Translations under genes and position numbers: made by a program
Shown here: piece by piece, positions 25,859 through 35,062 of the stretch
Layout of the letters: each line of letters opens with the position of its first letter
Numbering within the stretch: position 1 is the first letter of the stretch
Origin: Eutypa lata
Lineage: Eukaryota > Ascomycota > Sordariomycetes > Xylariales > Diatrypaceae
Assembly: GCA_022661535.1 (NCBI GenBank)
Contig: JAKULF010000007.1
Location: 2,728,001-2,792,000, forward strand
Direction: 5' to 3'
Length of the DNA stretch: 64,000 nt
The notes under the pieces: model-generated
Databases searched by the model: none
Told to the model about the DNA's origin: nothing
The model's input: only the letters and a program-made list of their open reading frames with translations

Positions 25859-27740
25859 GGTTTAGAGTGATGTCGCTTGGAGTTGGGAATAACCGGATGT
25901 TGGTCAAAGTACAGAAAGGGCCTCAGTAACAACAGGGAAAGCAGGTGTCAAGCTTCAAGAGCTAACTCCCCAACAATCCTAGACAGAAAGCTTCCTGAAT
26001 GAATGGCGATGCCCTCGGACGGTATTGGTAAAAACCAAGTCGGGAAGCAGACCAGAACTCAAAAGGTAGAAAGGATCAAGGCGGCCCTGGGGGAGTTCAG
26101 GATCGAGTTGACCATTGTTGTTGATTGATATATCCGGAGCAGGTATGTATATATGTGTGTGTAGGTTTTGGTATAAGAGACAACTCGTGATATCGTTGTC
26201 GTCGCGAGATTTCTGGATGTGGGGTATACTTTTGAGTATACGATGATGGCTGGCTGGCTGGCTGGCGAATCGAGAAATTGGTTCGTGATAGACTTTTCCC
26301 AAAGACTTGCCGACAAGCTCCCTAATAAAAATAGACGGGAGACCTAACTTAGTAAAAAAGATCCTATAGACCCTAAATAGCACAATTGTGATTGTATGCA
26401 CTATTGAAGGCTGAGAAGCTGGTGATAATGAAGACTGTCGCAAGAAGGAGAACCGCAGAGAAGTGCGGTGCTGCTGCTGCTACTGCGTTGCAACCTCAGA
26501 CTCGGTCGCAAAATGTACAGTGCGCAAATGCCAGCGTTAGTGGTAAATTGTGTAGAATTAAGTAGAGTATTGATTTAATAATCAGTCGGCTCAGTCTTTC
26601 ACGGACACGAGCCCAGACTTTCAAGAGCTCGCTACGGGGGCTGAAGCTTTTGCTGCTGCTACCAACAATGGGGGAATATTATTCTGAGGTTGAGGTTGGA
26701 ATTGGTGGTAGGTATTAATTATTATTAGACGGACAGGGAGTTACATAGTTGAGCTGGCGGAGACACACATGCCCAGAATTAACTTTTTGGTGATGGGGTG
26801 GGCGATTTTAGAGGATCCAGTTGCATTCGTTCCCCACTCTCTCAGTAAGGGTAGGTAGGTACTGTACCTATTGCTGCACTGACGTCTGGTCGAACCATTA
26901 AACCAGAGCCCTATAATCAGATAACTTAAAAGATTATGCGGTGCATACATACATACATGTAGGTGATACGCAAGTACTGCAAAAGCAGGGTAGATATTTA
27001 TTACCAGCTATTATTAAACCAATCCTTTACGATCACATCGGAAGAATTACTTCGTCACTGCTATGCTAGCAAAGTTGGGTCATGATTTGGGAATTATACG
27101 TGAGTGTGCATGTGAGGCAAGTATCGGATCATACAAGTGAGGCCTCACTTGGGGATTTCACTTAGTTAAGTCCTACATTCATTCGCCCTACCAGCCTACA
27201 CAAATAACGTGACACGAATAGGGCGGAGATAAAAAATGGTATTAGTTATACCGATTATAAAGCCGGAAAGACTACCTACATCCATACATACAATAAGTAG
27301 AAACCTCCAATAACTAATAAAATGTCAAGAGGCTCAGTTCTGCCGTTTTGAGGCACCTGTGCCTGGCACCTGCCGGCAGGAACCGCAAAAGGTGGTGTGG
27401 ATGCCACACACACCTACGTACTGTATGCTCACCACGTACGAAGAAACTTACCCTGTACTGTGTCAGGGAGATACGTACATACCTACATGTAGGTAGATTG
27501 TGGCTAATGAGATGCATTATTCTACAATACAAAGCCACATTCAACTACCTACTTACAGTAACATCACCTTACCAAGAATCATCGGTATCAGAGTTGGCTA
27601 CCAATTGCGCCAGGTTAAATACAACTTTCTTTTTTCTTTCTTTTTGCATAGGTGCCAACTAGACTATAGCCATTTCACTAGAAATATATTTGCGTACATA
27701 GAAGAAGCATTTAAAGCTCTTGCATCCATCCAGTTCGGTC
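25859..27740. other. Divergent spacer between R3H gene and zinc-knuckle gene
   Basis: This 1.9-kb region holds the upstream DNA of both flanking genes. The half next to the R3H gene is probably its 5' leader and promoter; a (GGCT)n run lies at 26248-26266 and GCT-rich DNA near 26470. A reverse frame of 154 codons here lacks any protein-like features and is not called. GC-rich near-palindromes occur at 27350-27410. Confidence 0.55.
26248..26266. repeat. (GGCT)n tetranucleotide repeat
   Basis: Nearly five perfect GGCT units in the probable 5' region of the R3H gene. Confidence 0.9.
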
Positions 27741-28775
27741 ATGTATCGGCGCGGTCCGTCAAGAGCGACACCCGCTAATGTTCAGTGCCAGAAGTGCCTG
27801 AAACGAGATATGTATCCCAACAACTCAGTTATATATTGGATAAAGGTTACTAACATTCTCAGCACGACATTATTCTTACGAATGCAAAGGCACGACTCAA
27901 GATCGTCCTTATGTTGCCCGCCCGTCTAGGACCCAACAGCTTCTCAACCCGAAGCTAGTCCCAAAGCTTTCCAGCGAGACGCCTAATGCTCTAGAAAAGA
28001 AGTAGGTTTCCCATTTTCATCTCTTCGAAGGGTCCATTGTTAATAAATCTATAGGAAAGGTGTCGCTGATGAAGAGCTTGCCAAGAGGGAAGCGGAGAGA
28101 GCAAGGAAGAGGGAGTTGGAACGCGACGAAGATGATTCCGACGAGGATGGACCGTCTAGACGTAGAAGATCAGATTCCCGCGATTCTGGATCGAGTGCTT
28201 CTATAACTGCACCTCGTTCTCCGGACTTTCCTGCTCAAGGTAGGGGGTCGTCTAGGTCCCCTCTGAGAACCGCAAAGAAACATGAAACCTCGTCACCACC
28301 AGCCGGCCGCGGTCCGCGAGGAAATTCTCACAGTTCCGATGAAGACGATTCTCGAGAACCAAAACAGGGTTACCAGTCGAGGAGCCTCAGCCCAGAAGCC
28401 CGACGCCCAGAGAGGCCTAGGTCTCCGCTGCGGGATGCCGGCTCTCCCCGCACTCGCTACAGCACCCGGAGCGTATCTCCTGACGATGGTCCGGCATACG
28501 AACGACGGAGAAGGTATTCTTCGAGCCCCAGCAGATCACCGCCGCCGGAAAACCAGCGAAGAAGCTTTCGCTCTCGATCACCAGCCCCACAGGGAGCGCG
28601 CGGCAGGAGCCCTCCCCGGCACAGGGACAACAGAGATGAAGAACGCGGGGGTCACCGCGAGCCTAGAGACAGGGGAAGAGGAGCGCCGCAGAGACGCGAG
28701 CAACAACGCGAGCGAAGCCTTAGTCCATTTTCTAAGAGATTGGCTCTCACGCAATCGATGAACATGGGTCGCTAG
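27741..28775 (+). CDS. CCHC zinc-knuckle protein with RS-rich tail (ZCCHC10-like)
   Basis: Three exons, 27741-27807, 27866-28001 and 28055-28775, give 307 residues. The knuckle is exact: C16-x2-C19-x4-H24-x4-C29 in VQCQKCLKRGHYSYECKG, followed by RPYVARPSRTQQLLNPKL, typical of the fungal zf-CCHC_6 / ZCCHC10-type family. After KKGVADEELAKREAERARKR the protein becomes acidic and then RS/RP-rich (residues about 110-300), like splicing-associated proteins. It is presumably nuclear and RNA-binding. The first intron has no GT...AG solution: only joining G27807 to G27866, with AT...AC ends, gives the intact knuckle. The second intron (28002-28053/54) is GTAGGT...TAG. The gene converges on the spliceosomal gene cwf18, with stops 202 bp apart. 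Confidence 0.85.
27808..27865 (+). other. AT...AC intron (U2-type by its signals)
   Basis: A 58-bp intron that begins ATATGTATCC and ends CAGCAC, with an ACTAAC branch site at 27850-27855. The donor is the usual GTATGT with its first G changed to A, paired with a terminal AC. The branch site and donor do not match the U12 consensus, so this looks like a U2-dependent AT...AC intron. It is required to restore CX2CX4HX4C. Confidence 0.72.
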
Positions 28776-28977
28776 GATTTGGGAGGGTATCGTAACATGG
28801 TAGTTTTAGTCTGAGCCCACTGCCATATTCATATATCTACAATTAATACAACCATCCATCCATTACCCGATTCATAGGTAGCTAACTGAACTTTTCACGC
28901 AAATGCCGTGACCAAAACGCCATGCCCGTCCGTGCCGTGCCATGCAAAAACATTTATACAGTAATTAAATTTCGGAG

Positions 28978-29700
28978 CTACAGCAGATCATTCTCTTCCT
29001 CCCGCCTCTCCCTCCTCTCATCTTCCTCCTCCTCCCTCTCCCTCACCCTAACGCCCTCCACCAACGAAACGCCATCCATGCCGGCCGCATCTCCATCCCG
29101 ATCTCCGCTAGACAAAGAATTCTTCGCCGTCGCTTTCTGCTGAGCGCCAGCGATGCGCTCCCTCACGAGCCGCGCGATCGCGTTGTCGGTGCGCACGCCG
29201 AGCACCTCGAGCTTCTTGTCGAGGTCGCGCTTGAGGTCCCAGTTGGGCTTCCGGGGCTGTAGCTTGAAGAGGTCGATGCCGGCGTCGTCGGCGGCGTCCC
29301 GGGCGGCGCGCTGCCGCACCTCGGCCTCGACGCCCGCCGCCTGCGCCTCCAGGGTCTGCTTGTCGAGCCCCAGCGTCGGCGGCGCCTCGAATCCCAGCTT
29401 CGGCCCTTTCGCCTCGGCGTCGTAGTTGCGCCCCGAGAGGTGTAGGCGCGCCACGTCGATTTCTTCTTCTTCTCCTTCTTCGTCCACTATCACCGGTCCT
29501 GCTATGTCTTGTGTTGTCGATATTAATGCGGTTGCTTCTGGTTCGTCTTCTGATGCTGCTGCGGGTAGGGAGCCGGAACGCTCGGACTCTGGCGCCACGA
29601 TCTCGTCGCCGGGTTGCTTGCGCTTGAGAGTCTTGAGCTTCGCGAGCCGTGCCTTGCGGTCGTCGGAGGCGGCGCTTAGGGTCGCGCGTGAGGTGGACAT
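28978..29700 (-). CDS. cwf18: Pre-mRNA-splicing factor Cwf18 (CCDC12 family)
   Basis: A single exon of 240 residues. Cwf18/CCDC12 is a small coiled-coil protein of the spliceosome, associated with the NineTeen/Prp19-related complex. The family pattern is present: an N-terminal DDRKARLAKLKTLKRK helix, an acidic linker (EEGEEEEIDVARLHLSGRNYD), then DLFKLQPRKPNWDLKRDLDKKLEVLG and the terminal helix TDNAIARLVRERI at residues about 150-190. The tail beyond about residue 195 is a charged Glu/Arg extension. The start is the first Met of the frame and fits the family N-terminus. It shares a 439-bp divergent spacer with the PPR gene and converges on the zinc-knuckle RS gene. Confidence 0.88.
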   Translation of the reverse strand: MSTSRATLSAASDDRKARLAKLKTLKRKQPGDEIVAPESERSGSLPAAASEDEPEATALISTTQDIAGPVIVDEEGEEEEIDVARLHLSGRNYDAEAKGPKLGFEAPPTLGLDKQTLEAQAAGVEAEVRQRAARDAADDAGIDLFKLQPRKPNWDLKRDLDKKLEVLGVRTDNAIARLVRERIAGAQQKATAKNSLSSGDRDGDAAGMDGVSLVEGVRVREREEEEDERRERREEENDLL

Positions 29701-30139
29701 GGTGCTTGATTTTTCTTTTGTGGTTTGGGTGGCTTGATTAGAAAGCGACTTAGGTAGTGGTCGATTGTGGAATCTCAGTCTTGTCTTTGTTTATTGTATC
29801 AGACTTCCAATGTTGTTCCAATGTTGAAGCTGAAGGACCTCAAAGTTAGGAGGCCAAGGCGGGCTTAGCTTAGGTGGGTAGTTAGCTGATTTGCCCCTAC
29901 CCAAGAATTTCTAGAGCTACTGCACTGCGATAAGCTTTGATAAGGCACCTACGTAGGGGTCTTTGAGCCGCCTATTCGAGAAATTTAATAATGATAGAGC
30001 GAGTTCAACTTTTGTCAGATCTAATTACGTATATTCATACATCGATGTCTTAGACATTTGTAGTGTTTTGTAGCAATGGAATACAGGTGTATTGGATTCC
30101 AGTGGCCATAACTTTTTTTTGGTCAATTAACGCCCCATC
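29701..30139. promoter_or_regulatory. Divergent promoter region between cwf18 and PPR gene
   Basis: A 439-bp AT-rich spacer between two start codons facing away from each other. It must hold both promoters. No distinct TATA box or repeated site was seen. Confidence 0.55.
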
Positions 30140-32776
30140 ATGTCCACCCCTTTTATATGCCGACAATGTATTGCTCGACTGTCGCAATCTTCCGTTAAAC
30201 GACTCAAACCCAAGCGATCACGCCTACATACCCAAGCTGCTCCCACCCCGGCATCCTCACCAACATGGCACCCTGTCACAGAGGGATCGAACCCACAAAG
30301 CAGCGCTGGACAGTCGAGTGAAGCCAGGCAATCGCTTGGAGGACAGGGCATCCAGGCCCCTCTTCCATCCGTTGGCGAAAACTTGAACCGATCAGGTCCC
30401 GGCGGCGAGTCAATAGAAGATATCGAAGGACAATGGGATGGCAATCTAAAGAAATTCGTTCCCCGCCGGAGGAAGACGTGGGAAGAAATAGCCGAGACTC
30501 CAAGGGCAACGACCGCTCGAGAGCTGAAAGCCAGGATCATGGAAGCCCGCGGGGATTATAAAATTGTTCATCAAGATCTAATGCATATATATGGACTATC
30601 CCTCTCAGAAGCCCGACATACAGTTAGCCAGCTGGAAAGGTTGCTTTGGGGGCGACCCTGGATGGACATGGCTGTACGTCTGGATGCATTCCATATCTGG
30701 AAGAGAGATTTCAGCCGTCAGCTACAGGCAATATCCCAGAATATCACAGATTCTGAACTTAATGCCGATGAGCCCAAGGTCGGACCATGGACTTCCTTCG
30801 CAGAAGAAGATCATGCAACGATGAAGGCTGCGTGGCAAAGACTCGACCAGAGCAAGCGGGAGCAATTATGGCCGCAGATGGTCCTCTCTGCATTCACTTC
30901 GAACCCTGGAGTACTCCCTGCTTTTATTCGGGCGACTTTCCACCCTAGTTGGTGTCCAAGTTATATCCTAGAGGACATGGTCTATTTACTCTTCCGCACC
31001 TTAGACTCCCTCCAATCCCTAGGGCAAGAGGAGCGTCAGGTTGCTGAGCTCATCCCTCTCATTTTAGACCATTGTCCACCGAGGTATATGGCGTTTGATC
31101 AATATGTTCTATACAAGGTTATAACTGTTCTGAATCTGGATGAGCTCGTTGAGTTCTATGAAACCCTGAAAAGAACGGAACATTCCGTTCATACCAACAC
31201 TATGCAGCAGATTGCCAGTCGGTTCGCTAAATCTTCAGCGCATAAGTTGCAGGCCGCCGATATTATCTGTTCGCTAACAGATATCCCTGGGTTCGATATC
31301 AACTTGCCAGCTCCAGCGAGTGTCTGCACTTCGTTACTTACGTTAGACGTGAGCGACTCTATTCCCGAAGGCCAGGCAGAACCAGATGAGCTATTTAAGC
31401 TACTCCTAGAGCACGGCTTCCGTCCGAATCTGCTAGCTTTGACAGCGTTGATGCGCAATTTTTGTGTTCGCGGGCATCTAGATACCGCGTGGAAGATCTT
31501 TGACTTGCTACTACAACACAATTTTGAGCCAGATCCACACGTGTTTTCCATCCTTCTCAATGGGTCGAAGCACGCCTTCGATATCCCTTCCGTTCGGAAA
31601 ATCATCGAGATGGTCTTCTCCCGCGACGCCTGGACGGGAATAATAGTGGATGACTTCATAGATCTCATGTTCCGGGAGAACGAAGCGCGGTCGGAGAGAC
31701 GCAGACAGAAGAAATCTAGCAGCGCATGGCGCCCTATGTTACAGCTATATGCTAAATTTTATGACCTTAGGCCGCTGCAAAGGTTCTTTACATCCCCTCT
31801 CGAGAACGTAATTGCTGGGAGGGGCGTTGTCCCTAGAAATGCAACCCTTATCACGGATTTAGCAGATGCATTAAGACCTCTACCAGATCATCTGTTGTTC
31901 AAGCCTACAAGCCATACATTACTGCTGCTGTTAGCCGCTCATGTTCGGTCAATAAATAACCCCTCCAAAGTAATTCGCCAGTACAGACACTTCAATCAAC
32001 TCCTAAAGAGCCGGGATCCGGTTGCTACACAACTCATTGCCGACAAGGGGACTAAAATCTATGACATCTTCCTAAGAGCAATGATGCAATTCAGAGAGAG
32101 CCTGAAGGCACCCATGAGCATTATCTACAATATGATGACAAGCGCCGAAAGAGAAAAGAAACACACTGGCAGAAACATATACCACCCCTTCCCATCAGTC
32201 CATACCTGGACTATCCTCCTGAATGGCTTCAAGAACCACAAGCACATACGGGGTGCGGTAAACGTCCTCAACATGATGATACAGCTGGGCAATGTCCAGC
32301 CAAACCTCGTGACCTGGAACGCCCTCATCAACGCCTTCGCCCAAGTAGGCGACGTGCAAGGCGCCGTCCGAACCATGGCACTGCTCGAGCAGGGCGGCTT
32401 ATCTTCCGATGACCGCACCGTGGAAGCCTTCAACGCCTTTTCCAGGGCGCGCCGAGAAAAAGCCATCCAACTTCTAGAGGAGGCGCGGAAGGAGCCCGTC
32501 AACAATTTCGGGGACCCGGGCACCGTCCTTGGTGACGGCGGCGGCGGGGGGAATGGAATGGTGCGGTCTGGGATCCACTTCCCGAGGAGATCCTGGGAGA
32601 GTAGCGACTTCTCTACCGACCGCCACCCCAGGGACCCGCGCTCTGGGCCTCTCGATGGTGGTGGTGGTGCGCCACCCCTCGAGCCGAGCCTTGCGCAGCG
32701 GCTCGCTAGAGCTCGGAGGGATTGGGACCGGGATGCGGCGGATATTGTTCAAAGAAGTGATCTCCCTTTCCCGTGA
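30140..32776 (+). CDS. Mitochondrial pentatricopeptide repeat (PPR) protein
   Basis: An intronless gene of 878 residues. PPR proteins bind organellar RNA and control its processing, stability or translation. The N-terminus is basic, Ser/Arg-rich and lacks acidic residues (MSTPFICRQCIARLSQSSVKR), as in a mitochondrial presequence. Helical-repeat units are visible at about residues 412-485 (PNLLALTALMRNFCVRGHLD, PDPHVFSILLNGSKHA) and 687-765 (VHTWTILLNGFKNHKHIRGA, PNLVTWNALINAFAQVGDVQ). The C-terminal 100 residues are Gly/Arg/Pro-rich and probably disordered. The overall form, with a long divergent helical N-terminal half and few canonical PPRs, fits fungal mitochondrial translation activators or RNA-stability factors; the target RNA cannot be told from sequence. 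Confidence 0.85.
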   Translation: MSTPFICRQCIARLSQSSVKRLKPKRSRLHTQAAPTPASSPTWHPVTEGSNPQSSAGQSSEARQSLGGQGIQAPLPSVGENLNRSGPGGESIEDIEGQWDGNLKKFVPRRRKTWEEIAETPRATTARELKARIMEARGDYKIVHQDLMHIYGLSLSEARHTVSQLERLLWGRPWMDMAVRLDAFHIWKRDFSRQLQAISQNITDSELNADEPKVGPWTSFAEEDHATMKAAWQRLDQSKREQLWPQMVLSAFTSNPGVLPAFIRATFHPSWCPSYILEDMVYLLFRTLDSLQSLGQEERQVAELIPLILDHCPPRYMAFDQYVLYKVITVLNLDELVEFYETLKRTEHSVHTNTMQQIASRFAKSSAHKLQAADIICSLTDIPGFDINLPAPASVCTSLLTLDVSDSIPEGQAEPDELFKLLLEHGFRPNLLALTALMRNFCVRGHLDTAWKIFDLLLQHNFEPDPHVFSILLNGSKHAFDIPSVRKIIEMVFSRDAWTGIIVDDFIDLMFRENEARSERRRQKKSSSAWRPMLQLYAKFYDLRPLQRFFTSPLENVIAGRGVVPRNATLITDLADALRPLPDHLLFKPTSHTLLLLLAAHVRSINNPSKVIRQYRHFNQLLKSRDPVATQLIADKGTKIYDIFLRAMMQFRESLKAPMSIIYNMMTSAEREKKHTGRNIYHPFPSVHTWTILLNGFKNHKHIRGAVNVLNMMIQLGNVQPNLVTWNALINAFAQVGDVQGAVRTMALLEQGGLSSDDRTVEAFNAFSRARREKAIQLLEEARKEPVNNFGDPGTVLGDGGGGGNGMVRSGIHFPRRSWESSDFSTDRHPRDPRSGPLDGGGGAPPLEPSLAQRLARARRDWDRDAADIVQRSDLPFP

Positions 32777-33384
32777 GGCTAAGTAACGTTTTGAGGTAGT
32801 TTAGATGATAGTGCACCACCTCTAGGAAACAAAATTGGCTATTCTAGCCGTCGGAGTCCTAGCAGGCTCCAGCGTTACAGGATACAACTGACGCCGTCTA
32901 CCAATGTACCGTACGACGATTCTTCAGAGCTAAGCAAATAAGATTAATATAATACAAAGGATATAACGTGTAATTTATATCTGCAGATCGGCGTACCACT
33001 TATTCCCTTACAGAAATCAAGTAATGTGACTGACTATAAGCAGGTTGTGACTCGATCTAGGTAGCATTCAAACTTGCAGAAACCGTAAAGCTGAAGCAAT
33101 TACATACTTCTAATTCAACAGACATTCTGGCATGCTATTGACCATGTCCTACTGAACAGACAAACACAAGCTATGTCACATATACTATGGTTAGGGTGAG
33201 GATATGCTACATAGTATGCATATATGGGTGCCATTAAATTCGATGGTCGAAACCATAGATAGATCTAAGCATTATTAACCAGACATAGTTCACGGTAGTC
33301 AATACCAAATACATGTGACTCCTTTTTAGATCTAGAGGCCTACCTAGTTAGGCACCAACTTACCTATTATTACCATAGTAACCT

Positions 33385-33415
33385 TACATACATACATACC
33401 TACCTACCTACCTAC
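33385..33415. repeat. TACA/TACC tetranucleotide tract
   Basis: Three TACA units followed by four TACC units. Similar shorter tracts are scattered through intergenic DNA of the whole window. Confidence 0.85.
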
Positions 33416-33484
33416 TTATTACCTACCTGGGTACTTATACCTAAATTACAGTTAGATTTTCTAACAGCGGTACCTACCTACCTC

Positions 33485-33536
33485 CTGGGCCAGGTGCGCC
33501 TGCAAGTGGTGCGCCATTGCAGGTGACCTGGCTCAG
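33485..33536. repeat. Imperfect inverted repeat (about 20-bp stem)
   Basis: The left arm CTGGGCCAGGTGCGCCTGCA pairs with the right arm TGCAGGTGACCTGGCTCAG, with two or three mismatches or bulges and an 11-nt loop. It lies in AT-rich intergenic DNA and is locally GC-rich. Confidence 0.6.
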
Positions 33537-35062
33537 TTGGTTGGTAGGTGCCTCAGAGACGACAACGACCCGAGGACGTCGCACTCATTGACTTGAGAGG
33601 ACTAGGGTTCGAGTTGCAAACTAAGTACCTTTGATCCGTTTTCGGGGACGCCCGACGGGGAGGGGCGCAGTAGTCATGGACGCTGGAAAAGATCCATGAG
33701 CTGGGCCTTGCACAGGTGAGCCTCGACTTAACCTTTTGCCATTCACTTACTTACATACCTACTTGGTTTCATTGTTTTGTTATTATGTCCTTTTTTTTCT
33801 ATCTTTTCTTCCTACTCGAGAATATTATCTAGTAAACCACCACCACAACAATCAATCGATCCAGTCTTTCTACTTCAAAGTCTGCTTGCTTACTGTTGCT
33901 GGTTCTGGTAATCTACAGGAGAACAGGCAAGTTCAATCAACCATAAAGAAGTATTCACAATAGTTTATGATTAGCAACTACTCCGTATTTACCAACGATA
34001 CGTAAATAAATAAAAAATACTTAAGCTCCATTTCCTCTCGCGTTCCAAGCCACTCACAGCTCGTTTTCTAAGGAACCCAGACTTCCGGACATCATTTCTT
34101 TGCTGTAGCATGCATATGTTCGATATTGTAGCCTTGGCATTATTAAGTAAATGCTGGTACCTACCTACCTATCTATCTACGTATGTATCCATCCCACTTA
34201 AGATTCCGAGTGCGACCTCGAATTCTACACCCTTTCTGAGATATCGCTCTCTAGTGTATGTATGGTGAGATTGGCTATCGTGATGCACTGCACTTGAAAT
34301 ATGATAAATGGAGTTGAAGGAGGTGGTGATATAGGTTGTGTCTTAACGACGGCACACCTCTTAAGATATCTGACTCGTAATTTCTTTCGATAATACGATT
34401 AATATGAACTGTAATCGAATTTACTAGAGTAGTATATGACTGCTATAGATAATAATCGTGAGATTAAATCCTTGTTATAATTATATAGGGGTCCAGGGGT
34501 TGTACTGCCAAGGCAATATACCCCTGAAAAGACTTGAAGGGCAGGCAGATAGTAACCCCTCGGTGTATTAGGTACTTACCTAACAGAGGACACCATATCC
34601 TGCTTTCCCTCTCAACGAGACACCGCATTGACCGCATAATATCATATAAAAATCAGACGTATATTCATTATTGTTCTATTGCTTCTTGAATTCGTAACCG
34701 TCCAGCTAACGAAGAAAGACATAACTAGGTAGATAAAAAGTACAATGTATTTGCACGGTTCGGGCCGCAACCCACACGTACATAGTTAAATGATAGTAGT
34801 CCCGAGAAGCTAACGCGAGTGGTGCCGTTGATATAATAGAGGGCCTTGAAAGTAAAGTCGACCGACGACGTACTCAGCTCAGTAAGCCACAGCGGTCTAC
34901 GCCCCCCTTATTAGAAGCGAAAAGAAAAGAGGAAAAAAACAGCATCAGCGGTTACTCCTTTTTTGGTTTTATCGTAAACAGAGATTCTACATCTAACCCA
35001 TCTCGCCGCAGCAGCAGCGCCAACCACCGGCAGTTTTATTTTTTCGTAGGATAGTCGTGGTG

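Larger units (their letters stand above)
32777..35062. other. Intergenic, AT-rich, with tetranucleotide tract and a hairpin
   Basis: A 2.3-kb region after the PPR gene with no supported gene. It contains a TACA/TACC tract at 33385-33415 and a 20-bp imperfect hairpin at 33485-33536. The last part is 3' flank of the reverse-strand regulator. A reverse frame that runs on to 34911 is intron and 3' flank of that regulator. Confidence 0.6.

Noticed and set aside
25979..26443. A 154-codon reverse frame upstream of the R3H gene
   Set aside because: It has no domain, membrane pattern or codon pattern and overlaps the likely 5' leader.
27808..27865. A U12-dependent reading of the AT...AC intron
   Set aside because: The donor lacks ATATCCTT and the branch is ACTAAC rather than a TCCTTAAC-type site, so U2-type fits better.
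30140..32776. Naming the PPR gene after a specific yeast or Neurospora translational activator
   Set aside because: PPR arrays diverge too fast for assignment by eye; only the class is supported.
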